6,591 nt of DNA from Chloroflexota bacterium (GTDB lineage Bacteria > Chloroflexota > Anaerolineae > Promineifilales > Promineifilaceae): contig CAUJGI010000314.1 of assembly GCA_963169155.1 (NCBI GenBank), positions 1 through 6,591 on the forward strand, read 5' to 3'. Positions 1 to 5,778 of this stretch are shown here, piece after piece. The notes beneath the pieces are model-generated. The model saw only the letters and a list, made by a program, of their open reading frames with translations, had not been told where the DNA came from and did no database searches. Position 1 is the stretch's first letter. Each line of letters opens with the position of its first letter. The position numbers and the translations under genes are program-made.

Positions 1-411
1 AACCTGCTGCAGCCGCTCATCAAGCCCGGCCATCACCTGATCATCGACTGCGGCCACCAGCTAACCGAGGTGGTGGAGTCCGTTTTGGCCCAGGCCAACC
101 AGATTATCGTTTGCCTGCGCCCGGAGCGGGTGGCCCTGGCCAATGCCCGCCTGCTGCTGGAACATTTACACGAGATTGCGCCCCCAGCAACGGCCGTACG
201 CGCCATTATTTTTGACTTTAGCGGCCTCATGGCCATTCCCCACGAATCGCTGGAGAAGTTTCTTAACCACCCGCTGACGGCCATCCTGCCGGTTTCACCC
301 ACCGAAATGAACCAGGCCGTCAACAAAAGCATCCCGCTGGTGCAGTTGAACCCGCAAGCCAAAGCATCGCTCCTGATCCGGCAAATTGCCCAGCAGTTGA
401 TAAAAGCGTAG
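1..411 (+). CDS. MinD/ParA/CpaE-like P-loop ATPase, C-terminal part (5' end outside window)
   Basis: The frame is open from the first base of the window to a TAG stop at 409-411, giving 136 visible residues without the gene's start. Residues 13-18 (LIIDCG) look like the Walker B strand of the MinD/ParA/CpaE family, with Asp16 as the Mg/water-positioning acidic residue. It is followed by the typical stretch in which a strand ending in IIVCLRPE leads into a helix with NARLLLEHL. Near the end, AVNKSIPLVQLNPQAKAS followed by a terminal helix resembles the family's C-terminal AVN-x-G-x-PL region. Such ATPases bind ATP and act in septum placement, DNA or cargo partitioning, or pilus and flagellar localisation. 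The Walker A loop lies outside the window, so the subfamily cannot be told; a CpaE-like protein is my best guess. The stop is 10 bases before the sirtuin start, so the two are probably cotranscribed. Confidence 0.7.
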   Translation, partial: NLLQPLIKPGHHLIIDCGHQLTEVVESVLAQANQIIVCLRPERVALANARLLLEHLHEIAPPATAVRAIIFDFSGLMAIPHESLEKFLNHPLTAILPVSPTEMNQAVNKSIPLVQLNPQAKASLLIRQIAQQLIKA

Positions 412-421
412 TTGGTAACCC

Positions 422-1204
422 ATGACCACAATTCCCACCGTCGCCCGTGCCATCGAACTGCTGCGCCAGGCCAAACGTGTGGTGGCGCTGACCGGAGCCG
501 GCATCAGCACCCCCTCTGGCATTCCCGATTTTCGCAGCCCCGAATCCGGCGTGTGGGACGACGTAGACCCGATGGAGGTCGCCTCGATTTATGCCTTTCG
601 GCACAACCCCGCCGTGTTTTTTGATTGGTTACGGCCGTTGGCCGAAACCGTTCTCAACGCCCAGCCCAATCCCGCCCACCTGGCCCTGGCTTCATTGGAG
701 GCAAGCGACCGTCTGCAGGCCATCATCACCCAAAACATCGACCTGCTGCATACCAAAGCTGGCTCACGTACGGTGTACGAAGTGCACGGCAGCCTGCGCC
801 GGGCTACCTGCCAGGGCTGCCACGATGACGTAGACGCCCTACCCTTGCTGGAGCATTACGCCCGCACTGGCGAGCTGCCTATCTGCACCTGCGGTCATGT
901 TATCAAACCAAACGTTGTATTATTTGGCGAGCTTTTACCCGCCCGCGTCATGCGCCTGGCCCAGGCCGAAGCCGCCATGTGTGACGTGATGTTGGTAGCG
1001 GGCTCCTCACTAGAGGTGGCCCCGGCAGGCGATCTGCCGCTGCTGGCCAAACGAGCCGGGGCGCAGCTCATCATCGTCAATTTAGGCCCCACCCACATGG
1101 ACCGGCAGGCCGATCTCCTGTTCAGAGAAGATGTGGCCGAGCTGCTGCCCCAGCTGGCTGAGCCTTTTCGTCGCCATGACCTCAAAGCAGCAACCAATTT
1201 GTAG
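422..1204 (+). CDS. Sir2-family NAD-dependent protein deacylase (sirtuin)
   Basis: This 260-residue protein has the full sirtuin core and is close to the usual length of bacterial sirtuins. The NAD-binding GAGIS is at 25-29 and GIPDFR at 33-38. QNID lies at 104-107 and the catalytic His122 sits in EVHGS. KPNVVLFGE is at 162-170, GSSLEVAP at 194-201 and the late IVN motif at 218-220. The structural zinc site is Cys130, Cys133, Cys155 and Cys157, a CxxC...CxC pattern. Sirtuins remove acyl groups from lysine using NAD, releasing nicotinamide and O-acyl-ADP-ribose, in the cytoplasm. By eye, the Tyr/Arg pair that marks SIRT5/CobB-type desuccinylases aligns with Phe67 and Leu70, so deacetylase activity is more likely than desuccinylase; this is an inference. 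The ATG start is preceded by no clear Shine-Dalgarno sequence, and close spacing to the upstream stop suggests coupling. The histidine kinase starts 14 bases downstream. Confidence 0.95.
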   Translation: MTTIPTVARAIELLRQAKRVVALTGAGISTPSGIPDFRSPESGVWDDVDPMEVASIYAFRHNPAVFFDWLRPLAETVLNAQPNPAHLALASLEASDRLQAIITQNIDLLHTKAGSRTVYEVHGSLRRATCQGCHDDVDALPLLEHYARTGELPICTCGHVIKPNVVLFGELLPARVMRLAQAEAAMCDVMLVAGSSLEVAPAGDLPLLAKRAGAQLIIVNLGPTHMDRQADLLFREDVAELLPQLAEPFRRHDLKAATNL

Positions 1205-1218
1205 AGCGAGCATATTTT

Positions 1219-2445
1219 ATGGAAGAAGTGAAACCTGCCGTAAAACCAGGCACCGCTATCTCGCCCGAGCATCTGGCGCGGCTGCTGCAAATCAGCCAGC
1301 GGCTTAGCTCCACCCTGCGGCTGGACGAACTGCTGTCGCTGGTGATGGACGTGGCCACGGAGCTAACTCACACCGAAACCGCCTCTATCCTGCTGGTGAA
1401 CCGCGCGACCGGGCAGCTCTATTTTGCGGCCTCCACGCGCGGTGAGGTGCCGCAAGACATCGTGGTGCCGCTAGACAACAGCATTGCCGGGTGGGTGGTG
1501 CGACACGGCCGTTCCCTGATTCTGGATGACGTGCAGACCGATGAACGCTTTTACGCCAACGTCGATGAAGATTTGGCGTTTGTCACCCGCTCGATGCTGG
1601 CCGTGCCGCTGGTGACCAGCCAGGGCATCATCGGGGCACTGGAAGTCATCAACAAGCAGGATGATGTCCACTACACCGGCCAGGATGTGGCGCTGATGGA
1701 GGCGCTGGCGTCGCAATCGGCCGTGGCCATCATGAATGCCCACCTTTTTAGCCAATCTGACCTCATCGCCGAAATTATGCACGAGCTGAAAACGCCGCTG
1801 ATGGCCATTTCCGCTGCCAGCGAACTGCTCACCCGCCCCGAAATTCCCCAGGAAAAACACGCCGACCTGGTAGCGATGATCAAGAAGGAATCCAACCGGC
1901 TGTCGAAAATGACGAAGGATTTCCTGGACTTTGCCCGGCTGGAGTCTGGCCGGATGCGGCTGGCGCGCGAGGCGGTGCCGGTGCAGCAAATCATCGAAGA
2001 TGTGGTGAAACTTTCGCAGGCGCAGGCGGCGGCGCGGGGCATTGAGATTGTCACGCAGTTTGCCCCGGATTTACCCACGGCCAGCAGCCAAACGGCCGTC
2101 ATTGGTGACGCCGACCGGCTGAAACAAGTGCTGCTGAACCTGGTGAGCAATGCCATCAAGTACAATGTGGTCAACGGCCGTATCACCCTCAGCGCCAGCG
2201 GTACGCCCGACCTGGTGCAAATCGCCGTAGTGGATACTGGCCCCGGCATTGAGGCAGAAGACATTGGCCACTTGTTTGAGCGGTTTTACCGCATCCCCGG
2301 CAGCGAAAGCGCGGAAGGCAGCGGACTGGGCCTCTCGGTGGCACAAAAGATTGTCGAAGAGCACCACGGCCGTATTGAAGTGGAGAGCGTGGTGGGGGAA
2401 GGAACCGCCTTTACGATTTACTTGCCGGTAACGGCCGTAGCCTGA
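1219..2445 (+). CDS. Soluble GAF-domain sensor histidine kinase
   Basis: The 408-residue product has a GAF domain at about residues 35-178, whose last helix runs straight into a HisKA dimerisation helix. The phospho-acceptor is His188 in HELKTPL; Glu189 and Thr192 give the ExxT pattern linked with phosphatase activity in this class. The HATPase_c domain fills roughly 260-405. Its N box (NLVSNAIKY) has Asn307 and Asn311, its G1 box (DTGPGI) begins at Asp339, its F box is LFERFYR, and its G2 box (GSGLGL) is at 367-372. No signal peptide, membrane helix or receiver domain is visible, so it should sense an internal signal and phosphorylate a separate response regulator that is not in this window. 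What the GAF domain binds cannot be read from the sequence. It is the last gene of the cluster with the sirtuin and is followed by a strong terminator. It carries four copies of the ACGGCCGT palindrome. Confidence 0.95.
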   Translation: MEEVKPAVKPGTAISPEHLARLLQISQRLSSTLRLDELLSLVMDVATELTHTETASILLVNRATGQLYFAASTRGEVPQDIVVPLDNSIAGWVVRHGRSLILDDVQTDERFYANVDEDLAFVTRSMLAVPLVTSQGIIGALEVINKQDDVHYTGQDVALMEALASQSAVAIMNAHLFSQSDLIAEIMHELKTPLMAISAASELLTRPEIPQEKHADLVAMIKKESNRLSKMTKDFLDFARLESGRMRLAREAVPVQQIIEDVVKLSQAQAAARGIEIVTQFAPDLPTASSQTAVIGDADRLKQVLLNLVSNAIKYNVVNGRITLSASGTPDLVQIAVVDTGPGIEAEDIGHLFERFYRIPGSESAEGSGLGLSVAQKIVEEHHGRIEVESVVGEGTAFTIYLPVTAVA

Positions 2446-2468
2446 GCCAACGGCTAACCATACAAGCA

Positions 2469-2507
2469 AAAAAGGGCCGGATGATATTGACTCATCCGGC
2501 CCTTTTT
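2469..2507. terminator. Bidirectional intrinsic terminator
   Basis: A perfect 16-bp stem (2469-2484 with 2492-2507) closes a 7-base loop. Its GC-rich core GGGCCGG is flanked by A and T runs, so the transcript ends in a U tract on either strand. It lies 23 bases after the histidine kinase stop on the plus strand and 48 bases beyond the stop of the convergent DUF1328 gene on the minus strand, so it probably serves both. Confidence 0.92.
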
Positions 2508-2555
2508 ATTTCACTTTCCGGGCCTGTTGCTGTGGGCAACGGCCGTTCAATTTTA

Positions 2556-2720
2556 TTACGCCCGGCGCAAAAAGTTGGCCACGATGCTGATCATGAAAAA
2601 GGCAATAAAAGTGTAAAACAGAATTTGGGCAATACTGGCCACAGCCCCCGCAATACCGCCAAACCCTAGAAACGCGGCCAACAAAGCCACGACCAGGAAA
2701 ATAAGCGCATACCGTAGCAT
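2556..2720 (-). CDS. DUF1328 family small membrane protein (YtjA-like)
   Basis: The 54-residue protein begins MLRYALIFLVVALLAAFLGF and ends NFLRRA, matching the small DUF1328 family (known length about 50-60 residues) in both its start and its double-arginine end. Two hydrophobic helices, about residues 5-20 and 27-48, are joined by a glycine-rich GFGGIAGA turn. It should sit in the cytoplasmic membrane. The family's role is unknown; members are widespread and often associated with stress conditions. A longer in-frame reading begins at 2882, but the start at 2720 is preferred because an AAAGGAG ribosome-binding site lies 6 bases before it and the family begins exactly here. It is transcribed toward the histidine kinase and stops before the shared terminator. 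Confidence 0.9.
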   Translation of the reverse strand: MLRYALIFLVVALLAAFLGFGGIAGAVASIAQILFYTFIAFFMISIVANFLRRA

Positions 2721-2726
2721 ATCGTT

Positions 2727-2733
2727 CTCCTTT
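2727..2733 (-). promoter_or_regulatory. Ribosome-binding site of the DUF1328 gene
   Basis: On the minus strand AAAGGAG lies 6 bases before the ATG at 2720. It is the clearest Shine-Dalgarno sequence in the window and decides the start of the 54-residue protein over a longer upstream reading. It touches a short inverted repeat (TTGGAA...TTCCAA, 2732-2749, 6-bp arms, 6-base gap) that could act in the leader, although the arms are too short to be sure. Confidence 0.85.
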
Positions 2734-2862
2734 GGAATTGAATTTCCAAGCATTAAACAAATGACCAGGCGCTGGTGCCCAGCAGCCGCTTTGCTTGGCT
2801 TAACGCCCTCAAGTATAGGTTTCTGCTGCCAAACGACCGGGTATCCAGATACAAGATTGGGA

Positions 2863-2868
2863 TATAAT
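2863..2868 (+). promoter_or_regulatory. Candidate -10 element (TATAAT) upstream of trxB
   Basis: The hexamer matches the sigma-70 -10 consensus exactly, but the hexamer 17 bases upstream (GGTATC, 2840-2845) is a poor -35 and there is no extended TG. If used, it would give trxB an untranslated leader of about 190 bases that includes the 2911-2962 inverted repeat. Confidence 0.3.
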
Positions 2869-2910
2869 CGAAGATGTATCATTTGGCTGGCGAAAATAGA
2901 ATTGCATCAA

Positions 2911-2962
2911 GTAATTGGCAGACTTCGCGCTAATTTATTTTGTAAAACTTTCTGCCAATTAC
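2911..2962. repeat. 12-bp perfect inverted repeat upstream of trxB
   Basis: GTAATTGGCAGA at 2911-2922 is repeated exactly, inverted, at 2951-2962, with 28 AT-rich bases between. A second pair, TTGGCTG (2883-2889) and CAGCCAA (2964-2970), surrounds it asymmetrically. The arm centres are 40 bp apart, near four helical turns. This would suit two operator sites bridged by a regulator, or a stem-loop in a trxB leader RNA. No U tract follows immediately, so it is not a standard terminator. Confidence 0.6.
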
Positions 2963-3067
2963 ACAGCCAAGACCTGTTTTTCGTAAGAAATCACCCAAAT
3001 TGTTCATCTAATGCGTAAACATATCCTTACCAAGTAGACAAGATAAACCGAAGGTACACAATTTATT

Positions 3068-4000
3068 ATGGAAAAAGAACGCGTTGTTATCATTGGCTCC
3101 GGTCCCGCTGGCATGACGGCCGCACTCTACACCGGCCGCGCCCAACTGAACCCACTGGTTATTGCCGGCACCCAAATTGGTGGCCAGATTGCCATCACCT
3201 ACGAAGTGGAAAACTACCCCGGCTTTTGGTCCGCCGAAAAGACGCCCACCGGCCCGGAGCTGGTAGATGTGATGCAAAAGCAGGCCGAACACTTTGGGGC
3301 GCGCTTTGAGTACGACGAAGTGGTTGAAGTCGACTTTAGCAAAGGCGCTCCCTTTTACATCAAAACCTACGGCAAGGAATACCTGGCCGACGGCGTTGTC
3401 GTCACGGCCGGGGCTTCCCCACGGCACCTGGGCGTGCCCGGCGAAGAAGCGTTTATTGGCCGGGGCGTCAGCTACTGCGGCACCTGCGACGGCTTCTTCT
3501 TCCGCGGCAAAGATGTGGTGGTCATCGGCGGCGGTGACAGCGCCATAGAAGAGGGGCTCTTCTTGACCCGGTTTGCCAACAAGGTGGAAGTCATTCACCG
3601 CCGCGACGAGCTGCGCGCCGGGACAGCGCTGCAAAAACGTGCCTTCGCCAATCCCAAAATCTCTTTCGTTTGGGATACGGTCATTGAAGAGATTCAGGGC
3701 AACGGCGTGGTGCAGGGCGTGCAAACCAAAAATCTAAAAACGGGCGAAACGCAAAAACTGGACACGGATGGCGTTTTCATCTTCATCGGCCATTTCCCCA
3801 ACAGCAAATTCCTGGTGGGGCAGCTGGCCATGGATGAAGAAGGGTACGTCATCACCGACGAGCGCTACCGCACCAGCGTGCCCGGCGTGTATGCCGCAGG
3901 TGAAATCCAGGATTCCCATTTTCGCCAGATTGCTACCTCGGTAGGCCAGGGCACCGGTGCCGCAATGGAGCTGGAAAAGTGGCTAGCCGCCCAAGAATAA
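3068..4000 (+). CDS. trxB: Thioredoxin reductase (NADPH, flavoprotein)
   Basis: The 310-residue protein has the standard length and layout of low-molecular-weight thioredoxin reductases. The FAD-binding GSGPAG is at 10-15, followed by the IGGQ region. The redox-active pair Cys137/Cys140 lies in YCGTCDG, a CGTC form instead of the commoner CATC. The NADPH site has GGGDSAIEE at 154-162 and HRRD at 177-180, whose arginines fit NADPH rather than NADH. GHFPNS and a C-terminal FAD segment close the fold. It transfers electrons from NADPH through FAD to thioredoxin in the cytoplasm. The C-terminal FAD motif reads AAGE (Glu279) where most family members have AAGD; Glu should still contact the flavin side chain, but the change is notable. 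A divergent thioredoxin-reductase-like enzyme is possible. No thioredoxin gene is adjacent. It is transcribed alone and ends before a terminator. Confidence 0.93.
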   Translation: MEKERVVIIGSGPAGMTAALYTGRAQLNPLVIAGTQIGGQIAITYEVENYPGFWSAEKTPTGPELVDVMQKQAEHFGARFEYDEVVEVDFSKGAPFYIKTYGKEYLADGVVVTAGASPRHLGVPGEEAFIGRGVSYCGTCDGFFFRGKDVVVIGGGDSAIEEGLFLTRFANKVEVIHRRDELRAGTALQKRAFANPKISFVWDTVIEEIQGNGVVQGVQTKNLKTGETQKLDTDGVFIFIGHFPNSKFLVGQLAMDEEGYVITDERYRTSVPGVYAAGEIQDSHFRQIATSVGQGTGAAMELEKWLAAQE

Positions 4001-4059
4001 CGTCGCTAACGGCCGTTCCTCACCATCCCGCCGATTTTGCTGCATCATGAACGTTGTGT

Positions 4060-4098
4060 AATTGAGTAATCGGGCCATTACCTGATTACTCAATTTTT
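4060..4098 (+). terminator. Intrinsic terminator after trxB
   Basis: A 15-bp stem pairs 4060-4074 (starting AATTGAGTAATC) with 4081-4095, with one G-U pair and a 6-base loop, and is followed by a T run to 4098. It lies 60 bases past the trxB stop. The heptamer GAACGTT occurs on both sides of it (4049-4055 and 4111-4117). Confidence 0.82.
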
Positions 4099-4101
4099 CT
4101 T

Positions 4102-4107
4102 TATAAT
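4102..4107 (+). promoter_or_regulatory. Candidate -10 element for the small-protein/protease unit
   Basis: TATAAT lies just after the trxB terminator and about 100 bases before the next gene. The best upstream partner, TTACCT at 4078-4083 with 18 bases between, matches only half of the -35 consensus and lies inside the terminator hairpin. It is the most likely promoter for the next two genes by position, but the case is weak. Confidence 0.35.
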
Positions 4108-4138
4108 CAAGAACGTTAATATATTCAACCACCGGTTG

Positions 4139-4192
4139 CACAGATTTCGTGAACGCCTGAAAGTGAATCTGTGTAATCTGCGAAATCTGTGG
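4139..4192. repeat. Intergenic repeat element: three 9-bp AATCTG units inside an inverted repeat
   Basis: AATCTGTGT, AATCTGCGA and AATCTGTGG follow each other without gap at 4166-4192. An 11-bp perfect inverted repeat, CACAGATTTCG at 4139-4149 and its complement at 4181-4191, encloses most of this, with a 31-base loop. From general memory, similar CACAGATT-type stretches recur between genes in several environmental bacterial genomes; I could not check this here. The element ends only 14 bases before the small membrane protein gene, so it would be in that gene's leader RNA. Confidence 0.65.
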
Positions 4193-4206
4193 ACAGGTAT
4201 TTCTCG

Positions 4207-4443
4207 ATGGATAGTCTAAAAAATTGGATCTCAAGCCACCCCAATTTGTCTGCCTGGTTTGTTTTGGCGCTGGGCATGGTGATTTTGCTGGTGTATGAAG
4301 CGCGCGATGTGGGTTTGCAGGGCAGCCAGTGGTTCTGGCTGATTGTGGTGACAGTTTTGGTCGCTGGGGCCTGCATCTGGATTATCAGCTGGGGAGACGA
4401 TGACGAAGATCTAGCCGACGCCTCCAACCCCGGCGGCGAATAA
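4207..4443 (+). CDS. Small two-helix membrane protein, function unknown
   Basis: I do not recognise a family. The 78-residue product has two hydrophobic helices at about residues 14-30 and 42-62, the second rich in Trp, Val and Ile, and an acidic tail (GDDDEDLAD, 63-71) that ends in GGE. The ATG at 4207 is chosen over an in-frame GTG at 4189 because the GTG would fall inside the 9-bp repeat element; an AGG at 4195-4197, 9 bases before the ATG, is a weak ribosome-binding site. It stops 2 bases before the site-2 protease start, so translation is probably coupled. It could be an accessory or substrate-gating partner of the protease, but only gene position supports that. Evidence that it is a real gene is its coherent membrane topology and its tight spacing. 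Confidence 0.75.
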   Translation: MDSLKNWISSHPNLSAWFVLALGMVILLVYEARDVGLQGSQWFWLIVVTVLVAGACIWIISWGDDDEDLADASNPGGE

Positions 4444-4445
4444 CG

Positions 4446-5582
4446 ATGGATCAGCTCTCTCCCTATACCGCGCCTCCCCCAGTGGTTTCCCTGGAAAAAG
4501 TTGAAAAGATGCGTCAAGGGATGGCTCACCTATTTGTGGTGGGCGATACAACGCTGGATGAACCGCAAAAAGGGTTTGTGCGCTATCGCGGCCGTTTTCT
4601 GGCAGATCCGGCTGATTGTTTCGACGAGCTGCGGGCTGTGTTTGAAGCCCAGGGCTTTACGCCAACGATCAGGGAAGAGGACAACGGCCGTATCGCCATC
4701 GTCGCCCTCCCCCACGTGTTTAATCCACCCGCCTCTGACTGGCGCATTAACCTGGCACTGTTTGTCATCACCATTATTTCCACGCTGGCAACGGCCGCTT
4801 ACTTCTATGCCGAATCAGCCGAACAATCTACCCAAATCTGGCGCGGCTGGCCCTTTAGCCTGAGCATCATGCTCATTCTAGGTGCCCATGAGCTTGGGCA
4901 TTACTTTGCTGCCCGCTACCACAAAGTAGCCGTCACCTTACCTTATTTCATCCCGCTGCCGATCATTTCGCCCATTGGCACGATGGGGGCAGTGATTCGC
5001 ATGAAAGCGCCTATCAAAAACAAGCGCGCCTTATTTGACATTGGCGTGGCCGGGCCTCTGGCCGGGCTTGTTTTTGCCCTCCCGCTCCTGATTTATGGCC
5101 TGATGACCTCAGAAGTGGGCGCGATGTCCTCCATTGGCCTGCTGGAAGGAAATTCAGTCCTGTACTACCTGGCTAAGTTTGCCATTTTTGGCCAATTTTT
5201 GCCCAGTGAAACGCTTGACGTTCACCTCAACCAGGTGGCCTGGGCCGCCTGGGTAGGGCTGCTGGTAACGGCGCTGAATCTCATGCCGGTAGGCCAGTTA
5301 GATGGTGGACACGTGATGTACTCACTGTTGGGCAGCCGGGCAAAGAAATTGTTTATCCCCGTTGTGGCCGTTTTGGGCGCGCTGACGCTGGCTTCGTTTC
5401 TCATCGACAGCACGTTCACCTGGGGCATCTGGATTGTGCTGCTGTTTTTCTTTGGCCGCGCCCATGCGGAACCCCTGGATGATGTTACCCCGCTGGACCC
5501 CCGCCGCCGCTGGCTGGGCATTGCCATGCTCGTCATCTTTGTGCTCATTTTTGTACCTATTCCCTTTAAGGTCCTGGGCTAA
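4446..5582 (+). CDS. Site-2 protease family intramembrane zinc metalloprotease (EGY-like)
   Basis: The 378-residue protein has the site-2 protease signatures: HELGH with His148, Glu149 and His152 in the second membrane helix, and the later NLMPVGQLDGG with Asn278, Pro281 and Asp286, which supplies the third zinc ligand. FDIGVAGPLAG at 197-207 is also typical. About seven hydrophobic segments are visible, starting with 101-121 and 137-158. A soluble N-terminal domain of about 95 residues comes first and contains an FxAQGFTPTIREEDNGRIAIVAL-like alpha/beta stretch. This arrangement matches the plant EGY/cyanobacterial group, rather than the PDZ-bearing RseP type, as no PDZ domain is seen. Such enzymes cut membrane-embedded substrates, often to release regulators. 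No anti-sigma factor or other substrate is nearby. It is coupled to the small membrane protein just upstream. Confidence 0.92.
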   Translation: MDQLSPYTAPPPVVSLEKVEKMRQGMAHLFVVGDTTLDEPQKGFVRYRGRFLADPADCFDELRAVFEAQGFTPTIREEDNGRIAIVALPHVFNPPASDWRINLALFVITIISTLATAAYFYAESAEQSTQIWRGWPFSLSIMLILGAHELGHYFAARYHKVAVTLPYFIPLPIISPIGTMGAVIRMKAPIKNKRALFDIGVAGPLAGLVFALPLLIYGLMTSEVGAMSSIGLLEGNSVLYYLAKFAIFGQFLPSETLDVHLNQVAWAAWVGLLVTALNLMPVGQLDGGHVMYSLLGSRAKKLFIPVVAVLGALTLASFLIDSTFTWGIWIVLLFFFGRAHAEPLDDVTPLDPRRRWLGIAMLVIFVLIFVPIPFKVLG

Positions 5583-5609
5583 ACTCCGAAGCACGCCGCA
5601 GCATTCAAT

Positions 5610-5638
5610 TTGTCACGGCTGGTAGAGTTGGTTATAAT
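5610..5638 (+). promoter_or_regulatory. Sigma-70-type promoter of the tRNA gene
   Basis: TTGTCA (5610-5615) and TATAAT (5633-5638) are separated by exactly 17 bases. This is the best promoter in the window, with 5 of 6 and 6 of 6 matches to consensus. Transcription would start near 5645, about 7 bases before the mature tRNA. Confidence 0.88.
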
Positions 5639-5651
5639 TTCATTCGCTTTC

Positions 5652-5725
5652 GGCGCCATAGCTCAGTTGGTTAGAGCGAGGGACTCATAAGCCCTAGGTC
5701 AGTGGTTCAAATCCACTTGGCGTCA
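5652..5725 (+). tRNA. tRNA with CAT anticodon (Met, or Ile2 read as AUA)
   Basis: The 74-base sequence folds into a full cloverleaf. The acceptor stem is GGCGCCA (5652-5658) with TGGCGTC (5718-5724), including one G-U pair. The D stem GCTC/GAGC is 5661-5664/5674-5677. The anticodon arm is 5679-5695, and the T stem AGTGG/CCACT encloses the TTCAAAT loop. The anticodon CAT is at 5686-5688 in the loop CTCATAA. The pair closing that loop (A5683 with G5691) is a mismatch, which is odd. The discriminator is A5725 and no CCA is encoded. A CAT anticodon suits elongator tRNA-Met or the lysidine-modified tRNA-Ile2. The normal G1-C72 pair argues against initiator tRNA. I cannot decide between the first two from this sequence alone. 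Confidence 0.95.
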
Positions 5726-5737
5726 CACGATAAACAC

Positions 5738-5769
5738 AAGCCGCTCCGAACTGGAGCGGCTTTTTCTTT
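5738..5769 (+). terminator. Intrinsic terminator of the tRNA gene
   Basis: AAGCCGCTCC (5738-5747) pairs perfectly with GGAGCGGCTT (5753-5762) around a 5-base loop, followed by a T-rich tract. It lies 12 bases after the tRNA, so the tRNA is its own transcription unit. Confidence 0.93.
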
Positions 5770-5778
5770 TTGCAGATT

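Larger units (their letters stand above)
2721..3067. other. Divergent intergenic region between the DUF1328 gene and trxB
   Basis: These 347 bases are AT-richer than the genes and hold no convincing protein gene. An 85-codon plus-strand frame at 2761-3018 has a Cys/Arg-rich sequence with no recognisable family and looks fortuitous. The region should carry both promoters. On the plus strand a consensus TATAAT sits at 2863-2868 without a good -35. A weaker pair, TTGTTC (3000-3005) and TATCCT (3022-3027) with 16 bases between, lies closer to trxB. On the minus strand TATACT at 2817-2812 also lacks a good -35. The main structure is the 12-bp inverted repeat at 2911-2962. AAGG at 3051-3054, 13 bases before the trxB ATG, is a rather distant ribosome-binding site. 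Confidence 0.7.

Noticed and set aside
1471..2264. Two long minus-strand frames opposite the histidine kinase (1471-1989 and 1671-2264)
   Set aside because: The plus strand encodes every histidine kinase motif in order, and these frames are antisense shadows with odd His/Gln- or Ser-rich compositions.
2761..3018. 85-codon plus-strand frame in the divergent spacer
   Set aside because: There is no ribosome-binding site, no recognisable fold, and it reads through the inverted repeat and promoter region.
3008..3724. 238-codon minus-strand reading frame opposite trxB
   Set aside because: It lies almost wholly antisense to a clear trxB, has a low-complexity Gly/Ala/Val/His composition, and matches no family I recognise. 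It is a by-product of codon bias.
4049..4117. GAACGTT heptamer on both sides of the trxB terminator as a target-site duplication
   Set aside because: Seven bases containing the palindrome AACGTT can match by chance, and the segment between is an ordinary terminator, so insertion is not supported.
4139..4192. Possible CRISPR array from the 9-bp repeats
   Set aside because: The units are contiguous with no spacers, only 9 bases long and three in number, and no cas gene is present.
3983..4529. Minus-strand frames across the trxB terminator and the 9-bp repeats (3983-4234, 4125-4529)
   Set aside because: Their periodic peptides (such as QISQITQI and DFADYTDS) are translations of the AATCTG repeat, and they overlap better-supported plus-strand genes.
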